Numbered from the stretch's first letter, positions 45,331-56,366 are shown. The stretch: 64,000 nucleotides of DNA from Perognathus longimembris pacificus (GCF_023159225.1 NC_063171.1:2151501-2215500), one strand, 5' to 3'. Numbers and translations are program-made. Notes: a model not told the origin generated them from the sequence alone.

Positions 45331-46110
45331 TAATGTATTTTTCACAAAGCCAGAAGAAACAATTTTGAAGCTTTTCAAAGAATTTCCAAGTGTTTAGGAA
45401 ATAAATCCACTTAATGTGATTTAAATACATATAAATATACACACATGTGAGTGTGTGTGTGCATGTGTGCTTCGGACACTTAGTGTTGCTGTATTATTAT
45501 AAAACTTGTTGGTTTGTAGTATCAATTAAAAGTTAAAAATTAAATTAGAATTTTAATATGATAAAAGATCTTGAGCCATATAAAATATTTAAATCCTTAT
45601 TTTACAATAGGAAAACAATTGCCAACTACATTTTAAAAATTGGCTATAGTCACTACTGAGCTTATAAGGAAATAAGTAGCTAATAAGGAAATGCAAATTA
45701 TAATGCAAGACATTTTAAAGGACAAAGGTCGAGACTTTAAATTTGACCATTAGAGTTGTGAATTTTTTCTACATATATATAGTACACATTAGTTTTAATT
45801 TCATTTTAATGATTTGCCACTAGAAAGGCGGGGAAGAAAACAATTAGCTGTCAGCATTCTTACTCATTAAAATGTTCAGAGTAAAAAGAATACAATAAAC
45901 ATCTGCTGGTTCTTTTCAATAGTTTAAGCCACAAGAGATTGTTTTTTTCTATTTGTGTTGTAACATCTTTGAATACATTTTTTTATACTCAAGGATTTTA
46001 TTGAACTGAAAATTAAAGTAATTAACAAATAGCTAGGCTTTAGACTGTTAATACTTGAAATTTTACCATTCTTTTTAAAAAATTCCCAAGCACATCACAC
46101 TCTTCTGTCA
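45331..46110. other. Unique AT-rich sequence, nothing recognised
   Basis: Contains a short TG-rich patch near 45449-45471; otherwise no hallmark. Confidence 0.4.
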
Positions 46111-46111
46111 A

Positions 46112-46114
<3 letters not shown>

Positions 46115-46173
<59 letters not shown>

Positions 46174-46372
46174 TTTTTTTTTTGCCAGTCCTGGGGCTTG
46201 AACTCAGTGCCTAAGCACTGTCCCTGGCTTACTTTTGCTCAAGGCAAGCACTCTACCACTTGAGCCACAGCACCACTTCTGGCTTTTTCAGTTTATGTGG
46301 TACTGAGGAATCGAACCCAGGGCTTCATGAATGCTAGGCAAGCACTCTACCAATAAGCCACATGCCAAGCCC
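46115..46372 (-). mobile_element. IDL-Geo-type SINE with a (CTTT)n-expanded tail
   Basis: (CTTT)n runs about 46115-46172, then a T-run, TGCCAGTCCTGGGGCTTGAAC, CTACCACTTGAGCCACAGC, GTGGTACTGAGGAATCGAACCC and CAATAAGCCACATGCC. Imperfect duplications CAATATCTTTCT (left) and CAATATTTTTCT (right) show that the tetranucleotide repeat belongs to the element's tail. Confidence 0.85.
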
Positions 46373-46387
46373 AATATTTTTCTTTTC

Positions 46388-46391
46388 CTTG
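46388..46391. repeat. 4-bp target duplication, left copy (gamma-type provirus)
   Basis: CTTG here and at 49430-49433, directly outside the two LTRs. Four bases is the gammaretrovirus norm. Confidence 0.85.
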
Positions 46392-46699
46392 TGTTGTGCC
46401 AAGTTGCAAGACCACCCCCAAGAAGACCACCAAGATTTAGACACTCCGAAATGCAAAAGCAAGGCAAGGCTTTATTTAACGAGCTGCCAACTCGGGCCTC
46501 GTCCTACCCACCGACACAGCGGAGGTTAGGAGGAAGCCCCGAGCTGTGATTACACAGGGCTTATAAAGGCAAAGAACAAGGTTACAACAATCAGCTGTGC
46601 AAGCAAGATTAGAACACAGGTGCAAATCTGATTGGCTCAGGGTTTAATTCAAAAATGGGGTTCACGTGGTGGGGCCTGACTTCAAAGTCTGGCACCTCA
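46392..46699 (-). repeat. 3' LTR of the gamma-type provirus
   Basis: 308 bp, minus strand TGAGGTGCCAGAC to GGCACAACA. CCTTTATAAGCCCTGTG (TATA-type TATAA, near 46560) and AAATAAAGCC (poly(A) signal AATAAA, near 46471) are in the correct U3-R order. Confidence 0.93.
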
Positions 46700-46700
46700 T

Positions 46701-46719
46701 TTCCCCCTTTTTCTTTTTG
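46701..46719 (-). other. Polypurine tract
   Basis: The minus strand reads AAAAAGAAAAAGGGGGAAA directly before the 3' LTR. Confidence 0.85.
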
Positions 46720-46898
46720 GTACCTTGGGAGCCAATCATGGCTCCATTCTGTCCATTTCAATGGCTTGCATGTCTAGGGGATGATATAGAGGTAAGGCAT
46801 GGGCCAGTAGGGCCAAAAGTAGTATCCGAAAATAACTCTGGTCCCTCGGTTTTAAAGGGGGGCTGATGGGTGAAGATCATCCATCTTCTGTAACTTCT

Positions 46899-47721
46899 TC
46901 AGGCTGACTCAGGGGCGTAGACCTTACCTAGCCAGGAACCTATAACCTTAGTCTCAGTCTTGAGGCGAAGGCAAAGCGGCTGAGTTGGGTGCTTGGAGAC
47001 CTCCCATGTTCCATCACGGTAGTTGTCATCCAGGGCAAAGGGGTCAGCTGGCCTGGCGTGGAAGCAATGAACCCAAGTGGCGATGCCGTCTAGGGTCCCT
47101 TCCACCGTGGTTCTTAGGATTTCAGTCCCCTGGTCTGAATAAATGGGGGGTAGGGACAGAAGCAGAATCATATAATGCCTTAAGTTGGGGTCACATTCTT
47201 GTACACGAGCTGCAAATAATCGAGTTTACACAAAAATTCAGCATTATCCAAATCAGCAAGCAATTCAGTCTGAAGGCTAGGGATAATGGGCGGAGGGTAC
47301 CCGTACATTATTTCAAAAGGAGTAAAGCCAAGCTGATAGGGAGAATTTCTTACTCTAAGCAGAGCAAAAGGAAGGAGTGACACCCAGTCTGCGCCAGTCT
47401 CTAAGGCCAATTTAGTTACGGTCTCTTTTAGAGTCCGATTCATTCTACCTGTCCTGAACTCTGGGGTCTATGAGCACAATGCAATTTCCAATCCGTCCCC
47501 AGTGCAGCGGCTATTCTCTGACTTACTTTTGAGACGAAAGCCTGCCCATTGTCTGACCCAATGGTGGATGGGAAGCCATACCTGGGTAGGATTTCTTTCA
47601 GGATCTTCTTAGCCACTACATTCTCAGTCTCATGCTTTGTTGGATAGGCTTCAACCCATCCTGAAAAGGTGTCTACAAAAACTAGCAAATATTTGTAATT
47701 TCTGTGAAATCTACTTCCCAA
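46899..47721 (-). pseudogene. Integrase remnant (end of pol) of the gamma-type provirus
   Basis: Integrase joins viral DNA to host DNA. Segment 47440-47721 holds the catalytic core with the acidic triad visible: Asp in FVDTFSGW, Asp in GSDNGQAF and Glu in SSGQVE, with 35 residues between the second and third, the D,D-35-E pattern. Segment 47180-47443 continues the core after a frameshift just past the Glu. Segment 46899-47171, after a stop and another shift, has the C-terminal DGIATWVHCFHARPADP motif typical of gammaretrovirus-type integrase. The N-terminal zinc domain is not clear. Confidence 0.9.
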
Positions 47722-48160
47722 TACACACCTGGCCTATTCCCACAGAGGTGAGCTCCTTTAGTAATCTGTTGATTGGGGGCATTGGCAAGCTGAGAGGCCT
47801 TTAACAGATCTCAATAAGGACACAATCTCAGGTCTACAAGCTTTCTTTACTAAACAGATGTATGAGCTTAAAATTCTCACTGCAAGTCAGGGCTTTGAGT
47901 AAATGCGGGGGGTGAGATTTTAATCTATCCTCTCATTTGACAAACTTACCCTTACTAACCACTATCACAGATGACTGGCAAATTCCTGCCCAGTAGACAG
48001 ACATGGGCATTGGAAAGGCATGCTTATGAACTATTCTTCTAGGACTTCCCGGCTTTAACTTTTGAAAGGCCAACAGTAGTGACTCTAGGATCTGACACCA
48101 TCTCTGCCATCCAAGCAGTGGCTTACTGCCTCTGGATGCTCCATCACTTTTGTCCCAGGA
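47722..48160 (-). pseudogene. Decayed pol-like sequence upstream of the integrase core
   Basis: No long frame survives. By position it should encode the N-terminal integrase or RNase H end, but I cannot confirm specific motifs. Confidence 0.35.
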
Positions 48161-48164
48161 GGAG

Positions 48165-48400
48165 TGACTTTCGACTTGGACTCAGGGCCTGAGTGCTGTC
48201 CCTCAGCTCTCCAGCTCAAGACTAGCACCGTACCACTTTTGAGCTCCACACCACTCCGTTCCCAGCACTCTGCTGGCTGATTAGAGACAAGTCTCTCACA
48301 GGGACCTTTCTTTGCCTGGGCTGGCTTCGAACCGCAGATTCAGATCAATGAGTCTTATAAGGGGCCACTTTACTCCAATTATAAGCAACAAGGTGGTCCA
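48165..48400 (-). mobile_element. B1/ID-type SINE captured inside the provirus interior
   Basis: CGACTTGGACTCAGGGCCTGAG, AGACTAGCACCGTACCAC, GATTAGAGACAAGTCTCTC and GGCTGGCTTCGAACCGCAG are the complement of the composite SINE, diverged in the middle. Confidence 0.75.
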
Positions 48401-48689
48401 CACAGAAGTAGTTTTTAAGCATGCTCTCTTACCTGGAACTTATTAAGGGTCAGTATTAGATCTTGACAAACTTGTAGGAATCACCTGTGCTTCTCTGTGG
48501 GCCTGCTGGAAACTGTTACAAAAAAACCTACAAAGAAGCTGGAATGGCAATTAAACATTTTGGTAGCCATAATTCTCCTTTTCTCACTTTGCAATAATTA
48601 TTTAGGACAATTTTACTTCCAAATTTCTTCCAAAAGGCTACAAAAACAAAACAATTAATACAAAAGGAGGAAAACACACAGGCCTAAGA

Positions 48690-48925
48690 AAAGTTACGAG
48701 TTGGAGATCTCCCAAGCTGGCCCACAACCTCCTACAAGGGTGCAGAAGGAATGGACCCGAGTTGGCCCACAACCTCCTGTAAGAAGGAGTGGACCCGAGT
48801 TGGCCCACAACCTCCTGCAAGGGTGCAGAAGGAGTGGACCCGAGTTACGAGTTGGAGATCTCCCAAGTTGGCCCACAACCTCCTGCCAGGATACAGGAGG
48901 AGTGGACCCAAGTACAAGGTGGGCG
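48690..48925 (-). repeat. Nested tandem repeats in the proviral 5' leader
   Basis: TTGGCCCACAACCTCCTG-type units start near 48717, 48762, 48800 and 48868. A larger unit beginning GTTACGAGTTGGAGATCTCC occurs at 48693 and 48844 (period 151). They lie between primer site and integrase, where packaging signals and gag would normally be. Confidence 0.85.
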
Positions 48926-49063
48926 GGTTGAGTCTCGTTTAGGAGGCCCTCCTGGTCAGTTCCGGCCAAAAACCAAACTGACTCGCGCCCTACAAGTATA
49001 AGCAAAAGCAAAACAGACAAGCAGACAAATTACAGGACAAGACAAATGAACAGCGCTGTTTTC

Positions 49064-49069
49064 TTACCT
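49064..49069 (-). promoter_or_regulatory. Splice-donor-like site in the proviral leader
   Basis: The minus strand reads CCGAAGGTAAGAAAAC about 40 bp downstream of the primer site, a good match to the AG|GTAAG donor consensus. A leader donor is usual in retroviruses. Confidence 0.5.
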
Positions 49070-49101
49070 TCGGAGTCTGGGATCTCGGGGTCTTTGGGGC
49101 T

Positions 49102-49119
49102 ATCCCGGACGAGCCCCCA
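49102..49119 (-). other. Primer binding site, tRNA-Pro type
   Basis: The minus strand reads TGGGGGCTCGTCCGGGAT, the standard proline primer site of many gammaretroviruses, two bases inside the 5' LTR. Confidence 0.93.
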
Positions 49120-49121
49120 AA

Positions 49122-49429
49122 TGTTGTGCCAAGTTGCAAGACCACCCCCAAGAAGACCACCAAGATTTAGACACTCCGAAATGCAAAAGCAAGGCAAGGC
49201 TTTATTTAACGAGCTGCCAACTCGGGCCTCGTCCTACCCACCGACACAGCGGAGGTTAGGAGGAAGCCCCGAGCTGTGATTACACAGGGCTTATAAAGGC
49301 AAAGAACAAGGTTACAACAATCAGCTGTGCAAGCAAGATTAGAACACAGGTGCAAATCTGATTGGCTCAGGGTTTAATTCAAAAATGGGGTTCACGTGGT
49401 GGGGCCTGACTTCAAAGTCTGGCACCTCA
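49122..49429 (-). repeat. 5' LTR of the gamma-type provirus
   Basis: 308 bp with no difference from 46392-46699 found by eye. CTTG follows at 49430-49433. Confidence 0.93.
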
Positions 49430-49433
49430 CTTG

Positions 49434-50084
49434 TACTTTAAACTGTATTGATAAAGGGCATCTTCTTTGTACAACTACTTACAGATACATTTTTTAAAGG
49501 GAGGGGAAGAAAGATAAAAGAGCAAATAAATTCCTAAAGGCCATGTTTATTCTCATTTTCAAGTCTGTAATGAGAGTTCGTCTCTCCAGTTTCTTTGCAA
49601 ATCAGCATTAGGTTTTGGGCTAAAACAAATAACGGGTATTAAATTCTTATTAGCATAAGTCTACAATATCAATTGAAAGGATACTACTAAGAACATCAAA
49701 TTATAAAAATAAATAGGTCAGCAATTTTTCTTGAACAGTTGAAAAGATTAGTATTTTAATATGAGGACAGAAATTAAAATCAGGAACATAGAGCAAGATC
49801 ATTATATATAATTCTAAAATTATTCGGTAAGGATATCTAAAAAGTTTGAGGTTTCCAGTTAGAATGACATAAGAACATATTTTTTTTCTCATCTGCTTCA
49901 ACTCTTACCACAAGGAAAAAAAATAGCTCAAGAGAAAAAGAAACTCTCCATCTCCAGGAAAACTAGAAACTCTTATAAAAGCATAAATAAATAGAACACT
50001 TACTAAATATTGTTAATCATCAATATGAGTGATGAGGGATAGTGGATATATTTCCTCAGAATTATGAGGATGAAAACCAATCAT
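49434..50084. other. Unique AT-rich sequence, nothing recognised
   Basis: No hallmark seen. Confidence 0.4.
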
Positions 50085-50292
50085 GGCTGGGAATATGGCC
50101 TAGTGGCAAGAGTGCTTGCCTCGTATATATGAAGCCCTGGGTTCGATCCCCCAGCACCACATATATAGAAAATGGCCAGAAGTGGCACTGTGGCTCAAGT
50201 GGCAGAGTGCTAGCCTTGAGCAAAAAGAATCCAGGGACAGTGCTCAGGCCCTGAGTCTAAGACCCAGGACTGGCAAAAAAAAAAAAAAAAAG
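50085..50292 (+). mobile_element. IDL-Geo-type dimeric SINE
   Basis: GGCTGGGAATATGGCCTAG start, both monomers well preserved, ACTGGC plus an A-run at the end. Near-identical flanks AAAACCAATCATG and AAAAACAATCATG are the target duplication. Confidence 0.92.
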
Positions 50293-50589
50293 TAAAAGAA
50301 AAACAATCATGTAATGACGTTAATTAGAAGATGGTCTCTACGGTTGTCTAGGAAGATGAAAGGATTCCCAACAGACATAGTGTGATACCTCAGAATAATA
50401 CACAAGTTGGAAATGAAAAGGAACAAAGTGGACAAGCACATAAACATAAAAACAGAGACTGTAGACTCTTTTGGTCTTGGAGATTCTTCTCAGTGCTCAG
50501 AAAGCAGCAAGGACATGTAAGAGGGTGAAAGGTACACTTCAGTGTGTGCCTTTAACAACCAATGGCAATATACAGTTTCTAACTAAAGG

Positions 50590-50828
50590 TTTTATTGTGT
50601 GAATGTGCCAATTCTGGGCCTTGAACTCAGGGTCCGGGAGCTCTCAGTAAGCCTTGTTGTTGTTCAAGATTTGCACTCTACCATTTAAGCCACAATTCTA
50701 CTTCCAGTTTTTCAATAGTTAATTGGAGATAAGCATCTCACAGACTTTTCTGTACCTGCTTACTGTGAACGGGGATCCTCACATCAGCCACTTGATTGGC
50801 TAAGATTACAGATGTGATCTCTAGCACC
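50590..50828 (-). mobile_element. B1/ID-type composite SINE, cut by an LTR
   Basis: GCCTTGAACTCAGGGTCC, CTCTACCATTTAAGCCACAA, GTTAATTGGAGATAAGCATCTC and GGCTAAGATTACAGATGTG are the complement of the composite. The LTR entered at AGCACC near its B1 end. Confidence 0.8.
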
Positions 50829-51312
50829 TGTAGGGAGCCAAAGGCAATGATTATATCAAGGGTATGCAAGGTCACGGCTTAGGGAACCAACAACAAAGTT
50901 CATCCTGACCTCTGGCTATGTTGTTATCTCAAGGATGTGCAAGGACAGGGCTTACTTGAAGGACAGCACTAATCAGGAGTTGTTTTATTATGTCCACAAG
51001 AGTCTGTTTTATGTAAACCATTCAACCTTATTTTGTTTTATTGCCTCTTGTTATTTACCAACTTCAGGGCCTTCTTGTTTTCTTAAACTTTAGTAAATCC
51101 TATGCAACTCCCTGGTTCCTAAACTGCATATAAGCTGTAAGTTAAGAATAAACTGGGCTGCAGTCTTGAGCTGCAGTCTTGAGTTACAGTCTTGAGCTGC
51201 AGACCTCCCGAATCCCATCTTTTGTCTTTTGTCTCTTGTCTTGTGTCTTTCTTTTTCTTTAATCTTCGCCCCCTCAATCAGGATTCCCTTTCATTGCTGG
51301 CTGGCTCCGGCA
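50829..51312 (+). mobile_element. Class II (IAP-like) solo LTR with 6-bp duplication
   Basis: 484 bp starting TGTAGGGAGCC and ending GGCTCCGGCA, giving TG...CA ends with inverted-repeat termini. AGCACC flanks both sides (50823-50828 and 51313-51318). CATATAAGCTG (near 51127) and AGAATAAACTGG (near 51147) are TATA-type and poly(A)-type signals. A GAGCTGCAGTCTT-like unit repeats three to four times at about 51157-51205, and TCTTTTGTC units follow. Terminus and duplication length fit class II; IAP-like is an inference. Confidence 0.88.
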
Positions 51313-51318
51313 AGCACC

Positions 51319-52015
51319 TGTCTTGACAAGAGAATTTTATGCCATGAAATAGTGTGAGCTTAGCATCCCTCACTGTTCTCTAACATGGAATGGGCATAGA
51401 TATCATGTATGAATCAAAGGCAAAGTTTTGAAAGAGAAAAAGCTTAAGAATATGGTCAACATGCTGGACATGTTCCAAGATTGAGCAGGTAACTGACACC
51501 GTGATGTGTATATGGATTAGTTTAACATGGGGATAATAGAATTCATTGTTTCTTTTTAGATAAAGGATGAGTTGTTTCTATTTTATTTGAAGATGTGTCA
51601 AATGGGCCATATGAACTCTTTTGCAATTATTTAATTGTACTGCGGTGGCCAAAAAAATACCCATAAATAGTATATAAATCAATATCCTGGGCTGACATTT
51701 CAATAAAAGGTTTTTGCAAATACTATCACTGGTTCCCCTACTATGAACACTTTCTTCCTGGAGGTGGAAGGAGAAACGCCAGCGTCTCTCCCTGCCCTCT
51801 AGCTCCTGTGTGGGCAGATGGGATGGCTGGTGGCTGTTGTGCAGAAAGTTCACATGAGCACTCAGTTCCAAAGCAAGGGTTGTAGCAAACCCAGCTGTGT
51901 TTATTTGTATCTCTACTGTTGCTGTTTGATTGGTTGGGTTTGAGTGAGTAGCCAGAGGCACATCTGGATTTTACCAACAGCTGTCATCAAGTAACAACTA
52001 AAAGCTTTATGTAAA
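51319..52015. other. Unique sequence, nothing recognised
   Basis: The longest frame (51578-51961 minus, 127 codons) has no recognisable domain and I do not call it a gene. Confidence 0.4.
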
Positions 52016-52024
52016 TCATGATGA

Positions 52025-52285
52025 ATTTTATTATTTATTTATTTATTTATTTGTTGCCAGTATTGAAGTTTGAACTCAGAGCCTCATGCTTGCTTGGCTT
52101 GCTTTCTTTGTTGGTTCTCAGCCACTTAAGTCATGTTTCCAATCTGACATTTTTTTTTTTATCATTAGGAGATGGGTCTTACACATTTTTTCTGATCTTG
52201 CTGGCTTTAAATCACCAAATGACTTCAGGATCTCAGCCTCCTAATTAGCTAGGATTACAGATATTACACCAATACCTGGCCACCC
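52025..52285 (-). mobile_element. B1/ID-type composite SINE
   Basis: (ATTT)n tail, TTGCCAGTATTGAAGTTTGAACTC, a central T-run, GGATCTCAGCCTCCTAATTAGC and TAGGATTACAG. The (ATTT)n is the expanded tail. Confidence 0.75.
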
Positions 52286-54065
52286 TGAATCTCTGATAAA
52301 ATTGTGCATTTTTTGTGGTGCTCTTGAATTAACCATGAACATACTCCTTCCTACAGATCTTTTAACTACTCTCTAATATCTTCAGCTGCACATTTATGCT
52401 TTAAAAAAGAAAACATAAATATTATATGCCAGTTAAAAATTTAACTACAGAATAATCATAATGAAACTCTCATACTATTAGTATATGCTAATATATATTT
52501 AAAATCCCTATCATTCAGAAGTATATCTTGCATACATAAATGTACATACCAAACACATACAAGTATCACTATTCCTAGGTCTCACCCAACTAACATTAAT
52601 GTTTGAATGCTACTTGTGACACTATTTCATGGTATAACCTGGTCTTAAATCTTAGATTGTTCATATGTGAGTAAAAGAATCGGTTGAAGTTCTAATTTAT
52701 GAATATATATGTAAACATGTACAGGGCATATGCATTTGTACACAAATGTACTAAAGAAAGTACAGGATACAGAGGGAAGAATTCCAGTGGTGTAACTCCC
52801 TTAAACAATTAATTTATAGTCTATAAATGCATACCAGGGAGCTGGGACCTAAATTGTCAAAATAATTTAAGGTAAGGAGGAGAGTGGTAGACAGACAATG
52901 AGAAAAAAGGGGAATAAAGTCCTTATTTAATGTACATATATGAAAGTGAGACTAAAAAAATTGAGGGGATGGGGGTTTGGGAGAATAATGAAAGGGGTGA
53001 CATTGATTTCTTTGTACCCATAAAGGACCTCTTGCATTTAAACCCCTCCATATTTCCATTCAACTATTTATGGGCATTTAAAAATATATTCTTCAATATT
53101 GTCGACACGTATCTGTGAGAATATGTTTACAAGCGTCTATTTCTGTGTGTGTTTGTGTGTTATTGAAGGAACATTAGAAACTAGTCCAACGTTAACTATT
53201 CTAACTTTATTTGGCTCTCACCTGTTTCTGGATGGAAATTTTTTTAACTACAGGTTATTTCATGTGACTATTCCTCATCACAGTAGAAATTAAAACCCAT
53301 CTAGATATACATATTTCATATGGCATGATATTTCAGAAAGAAAGCAAAACACTTTACATTTATTGTTATGACACCCAAAGATTTCCTCCTCGTAAATAAA
53401 AAAGTGAGAGAAAAAAGCATATTTATTTTCTTTTTACTTTTCAACAAGTCATGAGTATCCTCAGAGCCTTATCTCTCATAGTAATAAGCAATGCAAAGTG
53501 CTCCTTATCCTAGAACAACCTGAGAGATTGCTCTCTAGGTAATTATGCAAATAGATTTTTAAAGAAACAGTAAAAGCAGTAATGACAATATGCTAATATA
53601 GAGGCAGAATTGAATATGATGAGGAGGAATATTTTAAATGAAGTGTTTGTTCATGCCCAGAGCCTTTTTTTTACTTGATATTCTTTTATGACACACACAC
53701 TTCCCAACAAAATATTCAAGAAGAAAAGCTTCCAAATCATAATTACCATAATTATACTTTTTTCATTTTTAATCCTTCATGCAACCTTAGAATAAATATT
53801 ATAAGTAGTCTATACTATCATTATTAAAGTAAATAAATGTTCCAAGAAATTATGAATTAATGGATTTTTGCTACATAATCTATTTAAGTAGAAGAACTAC
53901 AGTGTGTATGTATGATATATATATATGTTGTTATTATTATTGGTGTTGTTATTCTTACTCTTATTATTATTATTAGCATGGTGTCTTTACTAACCTTAAC
54001 TAAAAACCTTGATAAAATGACTCTAACTTACTGCATAGAATATATAACCAGAATACATACAAAAT
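52286..54065. other. Unique AT-rich sequence, nothing recognised
   Basis: Contains short TA and ATT simple repeats (52680-52720, 53910-53975) and no element or exon that I can support. Confidence 0.4.
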
Positions 54066-54069
54066 TTAA

Positions 54070-54278
54070 TATTGAGCTCAACTCTGGTGGTTCATGCCTA
54101 TAATCCTAGCCATTCAGGTGGCTGAGGTCTAAGTATCCTGGACAGGAAAGTCTGTGAGATTCTTATCTTCAACTGGAAGTAGAGCTGTGGTTCAAATAAG
54201 AGATCACCATCCTTGAGTTTGAAAAGGCTAATGGACTGTTCTCAGGCCCAGAGTTCAATCCCCAATACTAGCTCACAT
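54070..54278 (+). mobile_element. B1/ID-type composite SINE
   Basis: TGGTGGTTCATGCCTATAATCCTAGCC head, TGAGATTCTTATCTTCAACTGG middle, CTCAGGCCCAGAGTTCAATCCCC tail. Confidence 0.8.

Positions 54279-54315
<37 letters not shown>
54279..54315 (+). repeat. (CA)n microsatellite
   Basis: About 18 CA units directly after the SINE, taking the place of its A-tail. Confidence 0.95.
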
Positions 54316-54317
<2 letters not shown>

Positions 54318-55025
54318 TAACATTGAAATGCTGAATAATTTAGACTACTTACCAAAAAATGTGTTTAAAAGAAAGTTTTCAAATGGAGATAAAAAATATC
54401 AGAGATTTTCAATAACTTGCTCAAACACAAATGTGTTGTTTAATTATGGTTCAAGTACAGTCTTCAGCTCCTTGACCACTGTGAATTATTCTTTGCATTT
54501 TCATCTAAGAGAACATGCTGAGCTGGAGTGCGATTTAGACAAAAAGCTAATAGTCACTTGTCCATATTCTCCAGAGAACATCAAAACAAGTAAGAAATAG
54601 GTAACAGGAGGTCTTGGAACCCTTTGAAGCAGAGTTAAAAGAGATTCAATTACTATAATAAAACAAAATATAGGTCATTGTGAGTAAAACATTTAAGAAG
54701 GAGAGACAGCATTTTCTTGGCCTACATCTATGGAAAAGAACTTGACCAAAATACAAATGTGAAGCTATCCTTGAGTTGAGAGTATCCCTCCTTCAGCGAC
54801 TCATTGAATGTATTACCAATGACCTCTTAGGAGCATTCCCTCTGTGAATGATTGGAAAAGGAGCAGAAATTGAGAAGGGAATTGGAGAGGATAGCCAGTA
54901 TAATGGGGGTTCATTTGGGGTTGTAAAAATACTTCAAAAGCCCAGTATTAGATTATCATTCATAACCAATAAAGTAACTCTTTTTTTTTTTTCAAAAGGA
55001 GGTAACTGTTGTATGAATGATAGGG
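54316..55025. other. Unique sequence, nothing recognised
   Basis: No repeat hallmark. A frame at 54277-54600 starts in the CA repeat and has no domain. Confidence 0.4.
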
Positions 55026-55027
55026 TT

Positions 55028-55262
55028 TTTGGTCAGTTGTGGACCTTGAACTAAAAGCCTTATCACTGTCCCTGAACTTTTCTCCTCAAGGCTAGTGCTC
55101 TACAACTTTGAGTGGCAGATCCACTTCCAGTTTTTTGGTGGTTAATTGATGATAAGAGTCTCAAAGACTTTATTGCCTCAGCTGGATTTGAATCACAATC
55201 CTCAGATCTCAGCCTCCTGAATAGCTAAGATGACGGGTATGAGCCACCAGTGCCTGGCTTGA
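55028..55262 (-). mobile_element. B1/ID-type composite SINE
   Basis: GTGGACCTTGAACTAAAAGCC, GGTTAATTGATGATAAGAGTCTC, CTCAGATCTCAGCCTCCTGAATAGC and GAGCCACCAGTGCCTGGC. Confidence 0.8.
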
Positions 55263-55434
55263 ATGACCGATTTTAAAATGATATTGTAAAACTATTCCTA
55301 TGCTTTTTTCATCTCAGTAATTAACTATATGTTTTGTGGCCAATTTTGAGGAGCTTACATTCCTTTTTCCAAAAGAAGTGGCTAATGAAGATACCTTGGG
55401 GACTCAAAATGTCACTATTCTAAAGTTGGTAACT

Positions 55435-56366
55435 AGGAGAGAAACCATAGAGTCCATGTTTCTATGGGTCTGGCTCACTTCACTTAGTATAATTTTTTCC
55501 AAGTCCTTCCATTTCCTTATGAATGGGGCAATGCCATTCTTTCTGATGGAGGCATAAAATTCCATTGTGTATATGTACCACATTTTCCTAATCCACTCAT
55601 CTACTGAGGAGCATCTGGGTTGGTTCCATATTTTAGCAATGACGAATTGTGCTGTGATGAACATTGTTGTGCTTGTGGCTCTAGGGTGTTTTTGCTTGTA
55701 ATCTTTTGGGTAGATGCCCAAGAGTGGGACTGCTGGGTCATAAGGGAGCTCTATGCTTAACCTTCGGAGGAACCTCCATACCACTTTCCAGAGTGACTGA
55801 AGAAGTTTACATTCCCAACAAATGTAATTAGTACAGGTTTAGGCTAGTCATAGCAGAAGATCACAATAGCCCAATGGCTATGCCCTTATGGACACATAAG
55901 ATGATGCTAAGTGAAATGAATTCCATGTTATGAAAACAAGTGTTATATCACTGTTGTAATCATTTTCAACATGCGATGTGAAACCGTAGTTTTTGTTGTT
56001 GTTGTTGTTCCTCTTGTATCCCCTTCTTCTAGTTGTGGCCACACTATCACTGTATCTCACCTGAGTACCCTGGATACTATATATACTTGTATTATAACTA
56101 GGGAAGGGAAAAGGAATATCAAAATCGAGAGACAAAGGGGAAAAAGACAAATGACAACAAAATCAATACTTACAAAACCATTTGGTGTAAACCAACTGAG
56201 CAACTCATGGGGGGAGAGGAAAAAGGAAAGGGGGAAGGGGAGGAAATAAGGGAGGAGGTAACAAGTTATATAAGAAATGTACCCACTGCCTTGTGTATGA
56301 AACTATAACCCCTCTGTACATCATTTTGACAATAAATAATTTAAAAAAAACTAAAAATAAAAATAA
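55435..56366 (+). mobile_element. Twin-primed (5'-inverted) L1 with perfect 14-bp duplication
   Basis: From 55435 to about 55825 the minus strand encodes the ORF2 C-terminus (motifs LPYDPAVPLLGIYP, WNQPRCSSVDEWIRKMWYIY). From about 55826 to 56340 the plus strand carries the adjoining 3' UTR, ending CCCCTCTGTACATC and GACAATAAATAA with an A-rich tail. TAAAGTTGGTAACT is repeated exactly at 55421-55434 and 56367-56380. Confidence 0.92.

Larger units (their letters stand above)
46392..49429 (-). mobile_element. Young, internally deleted gammaretrovirus-like provirus
   Basis: A 3038-bp element on the minus strand. It has two 308-bp LTRs that I find identical on reading side by side, a CTTG target duplication, a Pro-type primer binding site, a polypurine tract and a splice-donor-like GGTAAG in the leader. 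The interior (2.4 kb) keeps only a broken integrase; gag, protease, RT and env are not recognised, and a SINE relic lies inside. Identical LTRs beside a decayed interior suggest a defective genome mobilised recently by another element's proteins. Confidence 0.93.

Noticed and set aside
48690..48925. CRISPR-like array of spaced repeats
   Set aside because: This is mammalian DNA, and the repeats are irregularly spaced within a proviral leader.
51578..51961. 127-codon minus-strand frame as a host gene
   Set aside because: No recognised domain, signal or splice context; a frame of this length occurs by chance in 64 kb.
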